From positions 558,001 through 622,000 of the forward strand of contig NZ_BNEA01000007.1 of NCBI RefSeq assembly GCF_016860525.1: DNA of 64,000 nt, in the 5' to 3' direction. Origin of the DNA: Streptomyces rubradiris. Lineage in GTDB: Bacteria; Actinomycetota; Actinomycetes; Streptomycetales; Streptomycetaceae. Under the pieces are notes generated by a model. The model was not told the origin of the DNA. It saw only the letters and a program-made list of their open reading frames with translations, and made no database searches. Made by a program: the position numbers and the translations under genes. Positions 21,933 through 30,427 of this stretch are shown here, in pieces (position 1 is the first letter of the stretch; each line of letters starts with the position of its first letter).

Positions 21933-22592
21933 GTGGACGAGGCGAAGCGGCGCGGAGACGACTCCGCCGGGGCTCCTGCGGAGCGGACGGCGCGGGTGCG
22001 CAACCCCCGCGGGCAGGGGGAACGGCTGCGTGAGGAGATCCTGCGCGCCGCCGGGGGGCTGCTGGAGCAGGTGGGCAGCGAGGACGCCCTCTCGCTGCGG
22101 GCGGTGGCCCGGGAGGTCGGCATCGCCACCCCGAGCATCTACCGGCACTTCGCCGACAAGACCGAGCTGGTGTGGGCGGTGCTGGCGGAGCACTACGAGC
22201 GGCTGGCCGCGCTGATGGCCGAGGCCGACGCCTGCGCGCCCGCGGCCGACCCGCTGGAACGGCTGCGGCACCAGTTGCGGGCGTACTGCGGTTTCGCGGT
22301 GGCCAACCCGGCCAAGTACCGCCTGATGTGCGAGACGTGGCAGTCCCCGGTGGACGAGGAGCGGCTGCACGGCCACCCGGCCGGGCTGCTCCTGCGCGGG
22401 CTGCACGAGGCGCTCACCCACTGCGAGGAGGCCGGCTGGCGGGTGCGCGGCACCCGTGCGGAAGCGCCGTACCTGCTGTGGTGCGCGCTGCACGGCCGGG
22501 TCACGCTGTGGCAGGTCATGCCGCGCCGCAAGGACACCGCCCGGCTGAACCGCTTCGTGGACGAACTGCTAGGCCTGCTGCTGGAGCGCTGA
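21933..22592 (+). CDS. TetR-family regulator
   Basis: 219 residues. The N-terminal HTH is typical (LREEILRAAGGLLEQVGSED, then LSLRAVAREVGIATPSIYRHFADK). The C-terminal domain resembles the WHG-type TetR ligand domain (RLRHQLRAYCGFAVANPAKYRLM). The GTG at 21933 has AAGGAGG eight bases upstream, a very good start. It is followed by a 211-bp gap containing a 14-bp palindrome and then the P450 operon, making it the obvious candidate regulator of that operon. Confidence 0.87.
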   Translation: MDEAKRRGDDSAGAPAERTARVRNPRGQGERLREEILRAAGGLLEQVGSEDALSLRAVAREVGIATPSIYRHFADKTELVWAVLAEHYERLAALMAEADACAPAADPLERLRHQLRAYCGFAVANPAKYRLMCETWQSPVDEERLHGHPAGLLLRGLHEALTHCEEAGWRVRGTRAEAPYLLWCALHGRVTLWQVMPRRKDTARLNRFVDELLGLLLER

Positions 22593-22761
22593 CGCGACGT
22601 CAGCGTCCCTTCGTCACCTTCCTCCTGCTCCCCTTCCCGCGGTCCCCTGCCTCGCGGCTGCCGTCGGCATGCGTCCGGGACGCCCCTCCATCACATCACC
22701 CGATTTCCTTCACTTCTCCTGCGTCCCGGACCGCACTCCACCCTAAGGAAACGGTCGTAAG

Positions 22762-22775
22762 CTAACAGGTGTTAG
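22762..22775. promoter_or_regulatory. Palindromic operator before the P450 operon
   Basis: CTAACA-GG-TGTTAG, a perfect six-base-arm palindrome 28 bases before the P450 start and therefore near the promoter. A sensible target for the TetR protein encoded immediately upstream. Nothing else is seen in the 211-bp gap. Confidence 0.6.
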
Positions 22776-22803
22776 TCGAAGGTCTTCCCCCACAAGGAGT
22801 GGC

Positions 22804-24027
22804 ATGACCACCACCGCACCGCTTCCGCCGCTGCCCGCCCGGCCGCCGTCCGGGTGCCCCTTCGATCCGCCCGAGGGCCTCGCGCGACTGCGCCTGGAAG
22901 AGCCCCTGTCCAAGGTCGCCCTGGAGGACGGCGGCTGGGCCTGGCTCGCCACCCGGTACGCGGACGTCCGGGCGATCCTCGGCGACGCGCGCTTCAGCTC
23001 CGACACCTCCGCCCCCGGCTACCCGGTCAGCGGCATGACCGGCGGCAGCCCGCGTCCCGGCGCCACCCGGGGCTTCATCCGCATGGACCCGCCGGAGCAC
23101 ACCCGGCTGCGCCGCATGGTCACCCGGGACTTCATGGTCAAGCGGGTCGAGGCGCTGCGCCCCACCCTGCAGCGGCTCACCGACGAACTGTGCGACGCGA
23201 TGGAGCGCGTCGACCGTTCCGAGCACCCCGTCGACCTGGTCCAGGCCCTGGCGCTGCCGCTGCCCTCGCTGGCCATCAGCCTGCTGCTGGGCGTGCCCTA
23301 CGAGGACCATGACACCTTCCAGCGACTCACCGGTACCCTGCTCTCCCGTGACCTCACCGAAGAGCAGCGCGAGCCCGCCCGCGCCGAACTCCTCGCCTAC
23401 ATCGATCAGTTGGTGAACGCCAAGAAGGCCGAGCCGGGCGACGACATCATCAGCCGGCTCGCCACCGAGCAGTACGCGCGCGGCGAGCTGACCCACGAGG
23501 ACCTCGTGGCGTTCGCCGTGCTGCTGCTGGTCGCCGGGCACGAGACGACGGCCAACATGATCGGCCTGAGCGCCCTGTCCCTCATGCTCGACCAGGAGAC
23601 CGCCGGCCGGCTGCGCGAGGACCCGTCCCTGGTCCGCGGCGCCGTGGAGGAACTGCTGCGTTTCCACAGCATCATCCGCAACGGCCCCCGGCGCGCGGCC
23701 CTGGCGGACGTCGAGGTCGGCGGACAGCTCATCCGCGCGGGAGAGGGCGTCATCGTCGCCGTACCCGCCGCCAACCGCGACGAGGACACCTTCCCCGACG
23801 CCGACCGGCTCGACATCTGCCGCCCCAACGCCCAGCACCACGTGGCCTTCGGCTACGGCATCCACCAGTGCCTCGGCCAGGCGCTGGCCCGCGCCGAGCT
23901 CCAGGTGGTCATCACCACGCTGCTGCGCCGCTTCCCGGGCATGCGCCCCGCCGTACCGGTCGAGGAGATCCCCTTCCGCACGGACATGGTCATCTACGGC
24001 TGCCACGCCCTCCCGGTCACCTGGTGA
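22804..24027 (+). CDS. Cytochrome P450
   Basis: 407-residue soluble bacterial P450. The I-helix oxygen-activation motif AGHETTA starts at residue 244, the ExxR region follows (EELLRFHS), and the haem thiolate is Cys356 in FGYGIHQCLGQALAR. It hydroxylates or otherwise oxidises an unknown substrate using electrons from the ferredoxin and reductase encoded next. The start is ATG 22804 with AAGGAG. All three genes of the redox chain are in one operon, which makes the system self-contained. Confidence 0.95.
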   Translation: MTTTAPLPPLPARPPSGCPFDPPEGLARLRLEEPLSKVALEDGGWAWLATRYADVRAILGDARFSSDTSAPGYPVSGMTGGSPRPGATRGFIRMDPPEHTRLRRMVTRDFMVKRVEALRPTLQRLTDELCDAMERVDRSEHPVDLVQALALPLPSLAISLLLGVPYEDHDTFQRLTGTLLSRDLTEEQREPARAELLAYIDQLVNAKKAEPGDDIISRLATEQYARGELTHEDLVAFAVLLLVAGHETTANMIGLSALSLMLDQETAGRLREDPSLVRGAVEELLRFHSIIRNGPRRAALADVEVGGQLIRAGEGVIVAVPAANRDEDTFPDADRLDICRPNAQHHVAFGYGIHQCLGQALARAELQVVITTLLRRFPGMRPAVPVEEIPFRTDMVIYGCHALPVTW

Positions 24028-24073
24028 CCCGCCGTCCCCCGACCGACCCCATCCCACCCCTGGAGGAATCCTG

Positions 24074-24268
24074 ATGCAGATCACCATCGACGAGGCGAAG
24101 TGCTGCGGCGCCGGCCAGTGCGTGCTGGTCGCCCCCGAGGTCTTCGACCAGCGTGACGAGGACGGCATCGTCGTCCTGCTGGACGCCGCCCCGGACGCCG
24201 GCCAGCACGCCGCCGTGCGCGAGGCCGCGACCATCTGCCCCGCCGCGGCCATCCAGGTGCGCGAATGA
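24074..24268 (+). CDS. [3Fe-4S] ferredoxin
   Basis: 64-residue ferredoxin of the kind paired with actinomycete P450s. Cys10, Cys16 and Cys55 (the last followed by Pro, CPAAAI) supply three cluster ligands, and the position where a 4Fe ferredoxin would have its second cysteine is occupied by another residue, indicating a [3Fe-4S] centre. The start is ATG 24074 after TGGAGGAAT. Its stop overlaps the reductase start by four bases. Confidence 0.92.
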   Translation: MQITIDEAKCCGAGQCVLVAPEVFDQRDEDGIVVLLDAAPDAGQHAAVREAATICPAAAIQVRE

Positions 24269-25539
24269 GCGCCGCCCGCACCCCCGCCCCCCGTATCGCC
24301 GTCGTCGGCGCGGCGGCGGCCGGGCTGGCCGCCGCCGAAGGGCTGCGCCGCCTGGGCTGGGACGGGGAGATAACCCTCGTCGGCGACGAGCCCCACCCGC
24401 CCTACGACCGGCCGCCGTTGTCCAAGCACGTCCTGTCCGGCGGCTGGGAGCCCGAGCGCACCGCACTGCGGGACGCCGGCCAGTTGTCGGAGCTCGGCCT
24501 GGACCTGCGGCTGGGCACCCGCGCCGTCGCCTACGACCCCGGGCGGCGCGCGCTCACGCTGGGCGACGCCGGGCAGACCGTGCTGCGCTGCGCCGGTGTC
24601 ATCGCCGCCACCGGTGTGGCGCCCCGCACCCTGCCCGGCGGCGACGCGGTCGAGGGGGTGCACGTCCTGCGCACCCTGGACGACGCGCTCGCCCTGCACC
24701 GGCGCCTCGCCACGCCCGGCCGGCGGCTGGTCGTGGTCGGCAGTGGCGTGCTCGGCGCCGAGGCCGCCGCCGTGGCGCGTGCCCTCGGCCACCAGGTCAC
24801 GCTCGTCGGCACCGAGGACACGGTGATGGGGCGGGTGCTGGGCCCAAAGGTCGGCCGGCTCCTCGCCGACGTCCACCGCGCCCACGGCGTCGCCCTGCGC
24901 TCGGGGCAGGCGGTCACCGGCATCCGCGCCGAGGCCGGCCGGGCGACCGGTGCCGTGCTCGCCGACGGCACCGTGCTGGAGGCCGATGACGTGCTGCTGG
25001 CCATCGGCTCCGTCCCGGCCGTCGACTGGCTGCGCGGCCCCGGCGCCGAGGCGGCGGGCCTGGACCTGTCGGACGGGCTGCGCTGCGACGAGTTCTGCGC
25101 CGCGGCCCCCGGGCTCTACGGCGCCGGTGACGTCGCCCGCTGGTACCACCCGGGCCTCGGGCGGGAACTGCGGATCGAGCACCGGATGAACGCCAGCGAG
25201 CAGGGCCTCGCCGCCGCCCGCAACCTCCTGGCCGAACTGGACCCGGAACGCTTCGGCGAGCGGCGCCCGTTCACCCCGGTGCCGTACTTCTGGTCCGACC
25301 AGTACGACCTGAAGCTCCAGGCCCACGGTGTACTGGCCGGCGCCGACCGGATCGAGGTCCGCACCCTGGGCGAGGACCCGCTCAAGCTGGCCGCGCTGTA
25401 CGGCACCGCCGACCGGGCCACCGGAATCCTGACGATCGGCCTGACCCCGCGTCAGACCCGGTCCCTGCGCGCCCTGATCGCCACGCCCGCCCCCTGGCCG
25501 GAGGCGATCACCGGGCTGACGGAGACGGTGGCGGCCTGA
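24265..25539 (+). CDS. FAD-dependent ferredoxin reductase
   Basis: 424-residue NAD(P)H:ferredoxin reductase of the putidaredoxin-reductase type. The FAD-binding stretch IAVVGAAAAGLAAAEGLRR is at the N-terminus, a second Rossmann motif LVVVGSGVLGAEAAAVARAL binds NAD(P)H, and GLYGAGDVARW is the conserved FAD-contacting region. It passes electrons to the adjacent ferredoxin and P450. Its ATG overlaps the ferredoxin stop, so translation is coupled. Confidence 0.93.
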   Translation: MSAARTPAPRIAVVGAAAAGLAAAEGLRRLGWDGEITLVGDEPHPPYDRPPLSKHVLSGGWEPERTALRDAGQLSELGLDLRLGTRAVAYDPGRRALTLGDAGQTVLRCAGVIAATGVAPRTLPGGDAVEGVHVLRTLDDALALHRRLATPGRRLVVVGSGVLGAEAAAVARALGHQVTLVGTEDTVMGRVLGPKVGRLLADVHRAHGVALRSGQAVTGIRAEAGRATGAVLADGTVLEADDVLLAIGSVPAVDWLRGPGAEAAGLDLSDGLRCDEFCAAAPGLYGAGDVARWYHPGLGRELRIEHRMNASEQGLAAARNLLAELDPERFGERRPFTPVPYFWSDQYDLKLQAHGVLAGADRIEVRTLGEDPLKLAALYGTADRATGILTIGLTPRQTRSLRALIATPAPWPEAITGLTETVAA

Positions 25540-25543
25540 CCCG

Positions 25544-25586
25544 GGCCCGCCCGGAGCAGGCCGGCAGACCCTGCCCCGGGCGGGCC
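25544..25586. terminator. Convergent hairpin terminator
   Basis: GGCCCGCCCGG at 25544-25554 pairs with 25576-25586, and an inner GCAGG/CCTGC stem continues it, between the reductase gene and the convergent glycosidase gene. Confidence 0.8.
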
Positions 25587-25592
25587 GGACCC

Positions 25593-27722
25593 TCAACCGC
25601 CGGAGCAGACCGCGCCGTTCAGGCGGAAGACCGTCGGGTCCGGGTTGGGGCCGTCGTTGGCGCCGACGAATCCGAAGGAGGCCGTCGACGCCCCGTCCGG
25701 GGCCAGCGGCCCGGCGCCCTCGGGGGCGGTCACCCGTACGTGGGAGCCGGTCTGGTGGAACGTGGCGTTCCAGCCGGAGGACACCGACTGCCCGACGGTC
25801 GGCCAGTCCCAGTCCACGGTCCAGCCGGTGATCGGGGTGTCCGACAGGTTGCGCACGGTGACGGTGGCGACGAAGCCGTTGCCCCAGCCGGTGTCACGGT
25901 GGTACGTCACCGCGCAGGTGGCGTTCGATGGGGTGCTGGTGGTGAACGTCAGCGGGGAGGACGGGGCGGACAGCCGTCCCGAGGCGTCGGCCGCGAGCAC
26001 GTTGACCGTGTGGCTGCTGCCCGGGGGCAGGTTGCGCAGGGTCACGGAGGTCCCGTTGGTCTCGCCGACCAGGCGGGTGTACGTGCCGTCGCGTTCCTGG
26101 ACCAGGTAGCGGGCGGCGCCCGTCGCCCCCGTCCAGGACAGGCGTGCGGTGGTGTCGGTCACCGCCTCCAGCCTCGGGGTGCCCGGGGTACCCGCGGCCG
26201 AGGCGCCGGGCCCGGTGCCGGTCCGCGGTTCGAGCGTGACCGTGAGCAGCGCGTACGGGGGCACGGTGACCTGGGACGCGGTCGCCGCCCCGGCGCCGGC
26301 CTCGGTGATGTCGCTGTCGCCGCGCGCGTAGCGGTGCACCACGGGCGCGCCGGCGGACGGGGTGAAGCCCGCGTAGTCCAGGTCCACGGTGTGTGCGGCG
26401 TCCGGGTCCTTGTTGACGAGCAGGACGCTCAGGCGGCCGTCGCGGCGGAGCACGGCGTGCGCCGAGACGTCCTGCGCGGAGGACTGGGCGGCGACCATGG
26501 TGTCGCCCGCGGTGCCCAGTTCGCTGGTCATCTTCATGCCGTAGTAGGGGTGGAACGGCGTGTTCGGCGCCGGCTCGCAGACGTCACCGGTGCAGGCGCC
26601 GCTGGAGAGCATCCCCATGTCGCCGTAGTCGGTCTCGCCGTCGACGGTGGTGATCTGGCCGGCGCCGTTGTGGGTGTCCCACCAGTCGACGTTGAACACG
26701 CCGTTCTCCAGCGCCGTCATGAAGGCGTCGGCGGCGAACAGGCCGTTGGGGCGGGCGGTGAGCCGGGCGCCGCCGGTGTTGGTGTTGATCTCGGTGAGGG
26801 CGATGCCGATGCGCGGCGAGTCCGCGCCCGCGTACCGGTCGAGCTGGGCGCGCACCTCCCGCAGTTCACCGGGCAGCCGGGCCAGCCGGGCCATGGCGTC
26901 CTGGGCGGTGGTGTCGGACCCGCCCGCGTACCAGTGCACGCTCACGAAGTCGATCACGTCGGTGACTTCGGCGAGCACGGTGTTGTTCCAGTCGCCGGGG
27001 TCGCCCTCGCCGACGACGCCGTCCGGCCACTCGCCCGGCGCGGTGAGGGCCGCGCCGATCTTGACCGTCGGGTCGACGGCCTTCATGGCCGCGGCGTACG
27101 CGCGGACCTGGCGGGCGTACTCCCGGGGGCTCTTGTCGGCGTGGTCGTCGTGCTCCCAGCCGCTGCCGTAATGGCCGTTGCCGTAGATCTCGTTGCCGAT
27201 CTCCCAGTACTTCGCGCCGTAGTCCTTGGTGATGTTCGCGTACCTGACCCAGCCGGCCGCCTCCTCGGGTGTTCCCGAGCCGTAGTTGGCGATCAGGATG
27301 GGCTGCGCGCCGGTGGCGCGGACGGTGCCCATGAAGGCGTCGAAGCCGGTGCCGGGGGCGACGTACCCGCCGGGCGCCGTGTGCGTCTCCCAGTGGTAGA
27401 TGTCCGCGTACGAGCCGCCGGGGTAGCGCATCATCCCGACGTCGGCCGCCTTCATCAGGCGGGAGACCTCGGGGTCGTTCATGTGCGAGTCCCAGATGGC
27501 GGCGTTGACGCCCCGGGCGGTGTCGGACAGCCGGCCCAGGGCCGCCTGGGCGTTGATCCGGACGTCCACGTCCCCGGCGGACTCCGTCCGCGGTGCGGCG
27601 GGTGCGACACCGGCCAGCGGGGTCAGCAGGGCGAGCGCGGCGGCCAGCACGAACGCGCCGCGCGCGAGGGCGCCAGGGCCCCCGGCTCCGGCCCTTCGGC
27701 CGGGTCTGTGCAGTGGTGGCAT
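25593..27722 (-). CDS. Secreted clan-A glycoside hydrolase with FN3 and CBM2 domains
   Basis: 709 residues. An export signal occupies residues 1-43 (GAFVLAAALALLTPLAGVA, cleavage near APAAP). The catalytic domain, about 50-510, is a TIM barrel of the GH39/GH51 kind, with likely acid/base Glu178 in YWEIGNEIYG and nucleophile Glu311 in ALTEINTN. A fibronectin III domain follows (about 520-600). A C-terminal family-2 carbohydrate-binding module (about 605-709) has the end cysteines and the surface tryptophans in GWTVDWDW and SGWNATF that bind cellulose. Arabinofuranosidase or another plant-polysaccharide activity fits best; exact specificity is uncertain. The start is ATG 27722 with GGGAGG. A CebR box lies 200 bases upstream. 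Confidence 0.85.
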   Translation of the reverse strand: MPPLHRPGRRAGAGGPGALARGAFVLAAALALLTPLAGVAPAAPRTESAGDVDVRINAQAALGRLSDTARGVNAAIWDSHMNDPEVSRLMKAADVGMMRYPGGSYADIYHWETHTAPGGYVAPGTGFDAFMGTVRATGAQPILIANYGSGTPEEAAGWVRYANITKDYGAKYWEIGNEIYGNGHYGSGWEHDDHADKSPREYARQVRAYAAAMKAVDPTVKIGAALTAPGEWPDGVVGEGDPGDWNNTVLAEVTDVIDFVSVHWYAGGSDTTAQDAMARLARLPGELREVRAQLDRYAGADSPRIGIALTEINTNTGGARLTARPNGLFAADAFMTALENGVFNVDWWDTHNGAGQITTVDGETDYGDMGMLSSGACTGDVCEPAPNTPFHPYYGMKMTSELGTAGDTMVAAQSSAQDVSAHAVLRRDGRLSVLLVNKDPDAAHTVDLDYAGFTPSAGAPVVHRYARGDSDITEAGAGAATASQVTVPPYALLTVTLEPRTGTGPGASAAGTPGTPRLEAVTDTTARLSWTGATGAARYLVQERDGTYTRLVGETNGTSVTLRNLPPGSSHTVNVLAADASGRLSAPSSPLTFTTSTPSNATCAVTYHRDTGWGNGFVATVTVRNLSDTPITGWTVDWDWPTVGQSVSSGWNATFHQTGSHVRVTAPEGAGPLAPDGASTASFGFVGANDGPNPDPTVFRLNGAVCSGG

Positions 27723-27923
27723 GGGGTCCTCCCTCAGGGGTCCGGCGGCACGGCGGATGCCTGACGGGACCGCCGGACGGACGAAGTGCCGGCGCGGCAG
27801 CAGGACGTTCCGCGCCGGTGACACGCAAAGCGGGGCGGGCAAGGCGGGGGCGGTGCGATCGTGCGCGTGCGGGGACGGTCGTGGGAGTGCGGGGCGGTAC
27901 GGGACGACCGGACTCCGGGACCA

Positions 27924-27937
27924 TGGGAGCGCTCCCA
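27924..27937. promoter_or_regulatory. CebR-type operator
   Basis: The perfect palindrome TGGGAGCGCTCCCA is identical to the published operator of the cellobiose-responsive LacI-family repressor CebR of Streptomyces. It lies in the promoter region of the leftward glycosidase gene and predicts repression without cello-oligosaccharides. The rest of the 358-bp gap has no further gene. Confidence 0.85.
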
Positions 27938-28020
27938 TGATGGGAGGGGTGTGACGCCGTGTCAACGCCTGTAACAGGAGGGAGGATCGGGGCCCGTAGT
28001 ACGCGGGGCCCGGCGCGCAC

Positions 28021-28053
28021 CTGCCCTGCACCGGATCGACCGAGGCAGGGCAG
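28021..28053 (-). terminator. Hairpin after the small membrane-protein gene
   Basis: CTGCCCTGC at 28021-28029 pairs with GCAGGGCAG at 28045-28053, downstream of the leftward 66-residue gene. Confidence 0.55.
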
Positions 28054-28080
28054 GGCAGCTGAACCGGCGTCCGGTCCGGC

Positions 28081-28281
28081 TCAGTTCGAGTGCGGCCGGC
28101 CGTCCCGCACCCAGGTCGTCACCACGAGGGCCGCGGTGATGTACATCAGGATGCTGAAGGTGCTGACGGATTCGACGTACTGCTCGTAGCCCTGTGCGCG
28201 CAGTTCGAGCGCGAGGGAGCCGAGCGCGGTGCCGAGCGCCGCAGTGGCGACGGACATGGCGACGAACGGACCCTTCGTCAT
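28081..28281 (-). CDS. Small two-helix membrane protein
   Basis: 66 residues with two hydrophobic segments (VAMSVATAALGTALGSLAL and STFSILMYITAALVVTTWV) separated by a short polar loop, and a charged tail RDGRPHSN. The start is ATG 28281 with GGAGG seven bases upstream. I do not recognise the family. Its independent ribosome binding site and downstream hairpin support a real gene. Confidence 0.6.
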   Translation of the reverse strand: MTKGPFVAMSVATAALGTALGSLALELRAQGYEQYVESVSTFSILMYITAALVVTTWVRDGRPHSN

Positions 28282-28406
28282 GGGTACTTCCTCCAAGCCG
28301 CGAGACTGTTGACCGGAATCGAGACTACCCGAACCACGAAGTCACCTCGCACTTCACGCGAGTTGGCGCCTGCGACACCCGCCCGCGAGCCCGTTAGGGT
28401 GGCCCC

Positions 28407-29213
28407 GTGACCGACGAGACCATGGACAGACCGAACCGCTTCCGAGCCGAAGCGGAATCCCGGGGCCTGCCGCCGGAGGAGGCGGAGGAGTGGATACGTG
28501 TCGCCCTGCCCGCGGTGTACCTGGCCGAGGGCGGTGACGGTCCCCTCGTGGCCCGGGCCGGCGGCGACCCTTTGCTGCCGCACGGTGTGCCGAAGCCGTC
28601 CGACCCCTTCGTGGCCTCCGTCGACCTCGCCGCCCTCCCGCCGGGCGCCACCGGCCTCCCCCTCCCCGCCGACGGCCACCTGCTCTTCTTCGCCGACACC
28701 GATGTCCGCTACGCCGAGGGGCCGGTGTCCGACGCGGTGCTGTACGTCCCCGCCGGGACCCCGACGACCCCGAGCCCCCTCGAACACAGCTGGCGCAAGC
28801 CGTACCGGCCGCGCGAACTCCGCACGGTGTGGCACCAGTTGAGCCCGCAGATGCCGGAGAGCTTCGCCCTCGACAGATGGGGCGACCTCGCCGACGACGA
28901 GCAGTTCGAACTCGCCGACGAACTCGACGGCGCATGGACACACGTGGGCGGCTACCGTCCGCCCTGGTCCTTGCAGATCGGCGGCCATCCGGTCTCGCCC
29001 CAGAACGACCCCGTCCACTACGCCCGTGATCCCGGGGAGGCCGGCTCCTCGGCCGACGGAGAGGGCGCCGGCGACTGGGCCCTCCTGGCCACCTGGAGGT
29101 ACGGCGACGACGTCCCGGAACTGGACTCCGGCGTGGCCCACTGGGTGATCCGGCGCCGGGACCTGGCGGCCCGGCGCTTCGACCGGGCCCACCGCTACGT
29201 CGAGATGGGCTGA
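28407..29213 (+). CDS. DUF1963 (YwqG-like) protein
   Basis: 268 residues resembling the DUF1963/YwqG family: LLPHGVPKP near the N-terminus, HLLFFADTD in the core and GGYRPPWSLQIGGHP in the second half. The function of the family is poorly known. The GTG at 28407 has no ribosome binding site but is preceded by a -10-like TAGGGT exactly six bases upstream, so a leaderless transcript is likely. It converges on the hydrolase gene across a perfect hairpin. Confidence 0.75.
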   Translation: MTDETMDRPNRFRAEAESRGLPPEEAEEWIRVALPAVYLAEGGDGPLVARAGGDPLLPHGVPKPSDPFVASVDLAALPPGATGLPLPADGHLLFFADTDVRYAEGPVSDAVLYVPAGTPTTPSPLEHSWRKPYRPRELRTVWHQLSPQMPESFALDRWGDLADDEQFELADELDGAWTHVGGYRPPWSLQIGGHPVSPQNDPVHYARDPGEAGSSADGEGAGDWALLATWRYGDDVPELDSGVAHWVIRRRDLAARRFDRAHRYVEMG

Positions 29214-29220
29214 CGGCACG

Positions 29221-29262
29221 GGCGAGGACGACCCGCTCCCCGAGGGGTCAGTCGTCCTCGCC
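29221..29262. terminator. Convergent hairpin terminator
   Basis: GGCGAGGACGAC at 29221-29232 is perfectly complementary to 29251-29262, between the convergent DUF1963 and hydrolase genes. Confidence 0.85.
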
Positions 29263-29435
29263 GGCCCGGTCCGTACCGCCATCGGGACGGACGGCCCGCC
29301 CGGTACGGGTGCCGGACTCCCCCGTTCCCGCTCCCCCGGCCGGCTGCGGCACCCGGGCGACCCCGTCCGCGGGAGGGATGCCGCCGTCGGCCGAAGCGGG
29401 GCTCACCGGGCGCTCGTGGCCCGGTGCCGGCCGGC

Positions 29436-30314
29436 TCAGCGGAGCAGCAGGTCACGGAGCGCCCCCGCGATCTCGTCGGGTGCCTCCTCGGCCATGAAGT
29501 GCCCCGCGCCGGTCAGCCGGTGGTCCAGGTCGGGCGCCCACGCGCGCCAGACATCAGCGGCGTCGTAGCCCAGCTGCGCGCCCCAGTCCTGCTGGACGAC
29601 CGTCACGGGCATGGCCAGCTGGGAACCGGCGTCCCGGTCCGCCTGGTCGTGTGTGACGTCGATGCCCGCCGAGGCCCGGTAGTCCGCGACGATCGACGGC
29701 ACGGCCGCGGCGCTCGCCCGCAGGTACTCGGCCCGGACCGGTTCCGGCAGGGCGGCCGGGTCGGCGGCCCAGGTGTCGAGGAAGGAGCCGAAGTAGGCGT
29801 CCGCGCTGTTGGTGATCATCGTCTCCGGCAGACCCGGCGGCTGCGCCATGAGGAACAGGTGGTAGCCGACCGCCGCCCGGACACCGTGCAGCACGTCCCA
29901 CATGTCCAGCGTCGGCACGACGTCGAGGATGGCCAGGTGGGTGAGGGTCTCGGGGTGGTCCAGCCCCGCCCGGAAGGCGACCAGGGCACCCCGGTCGTGG
30001 CCGGCCAGGGCGAAGCGCTCGTGGCCGAGCGCCGCCGCCAGGGCGACGACGTCCGCGGCCATGGTGCGCTTGGAGTACACCTCGGGGCCGGTGGCCGCCG
30101 GCTTGTCGCTGGCGCCGTAGCCGCGCAGGTCGGGGCAGATCACCGTGTGCTCGCCGGCGAGCCGCTCGGCGACGTGCCGCCACATCAGGTGGGTCTGGGG
30201 GAAGCCGTGCAGCAGGACGACCGGGCTGCCGCTGCCGCCGACGGCGGCGGCCAGCTCCACGCCGTCCGCACCGGGCAGCCGGACGTGGTCGAAACCGGGA
30301 ATGGTGAGCGTCAT
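29436..30314 (-). CDS. Alpha/beta hydrolase, haloacetate-dehalogenase/epoxide-hydrolase-like
   Basis: 292 residues. The oxyanion motif HGFPQT is at about 36-41, the nucleophile elbow is GHDRGA with an aspartate nucleophile, and a C-terminal GAGHFMAEEAP carries the histidine. An Asp nucleophile with adjacent Arg (HDRG) is the signature of fluoroacetate dehalogenase-like and epoxide-hydrolase-like enzymes, which work through an alkyl-enzyme ester. The substrate is unknown. The start is ATG 30314 with GGAAAGG upstream. It is divergent from a BTAD regulator. Confidence 0.85.
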   Translation of the reverse strand: MTLTIPGFDHVRLPGADGVELAAAVGGSGSPVVLLHGFPQTHLMWRHVAERLAGEHTVICPDLRGYGASDKPAATGPEVYSKRTMAADVVALAAALGHERFALAGHDRGALVAFRAGLDHPETLTHLAILDVVPTLDMWDVLHGVRAAVGYHLFLMAQPPGLPETMITNSADAYFGSFLDTWAADPAALPEPVRAEYLRASAAAVPSIVADYRASAGIDVTHDQADRDAGSQLAMPVTVVQQDWGAQLGYDAADVWRAWAPDLDHRLTGAGHFMAEEAPDEIAGALRDLLLR

Positions 30315-30364
30315 GAAAGGCCCTTTCCTGAGGCCGGGGGACTGACCGGACCAGCGTGGGCGAC

Positions 30365-30384
30365 GCCGATCAGCAGCCGATCAG
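30365..30384. promoter_or_regulatory. 11-bp-pitch direct repeat before the BTAD regulator
   Basis: GCCGATCAG occurs at 30365-30373 and 30376-30384, exactly 11 bases apart, between the hydrolase and BTAD regulator genes. This spacing is the hallmark of SARP/AfsR-type binding sites, so autoregulation is plausible. Confidence 0.6.
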
Positions 30385-30427
30385 TACGCTTCGGCACCTC
30401 GGACCCGCGGCACGGAAGATGGAGGGC

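Noticed and set aside
19338..22493. 1051-codon minus-strand frame
   Set aside because: Shadow of the Tat-protein, hydrolase and TetR genes.
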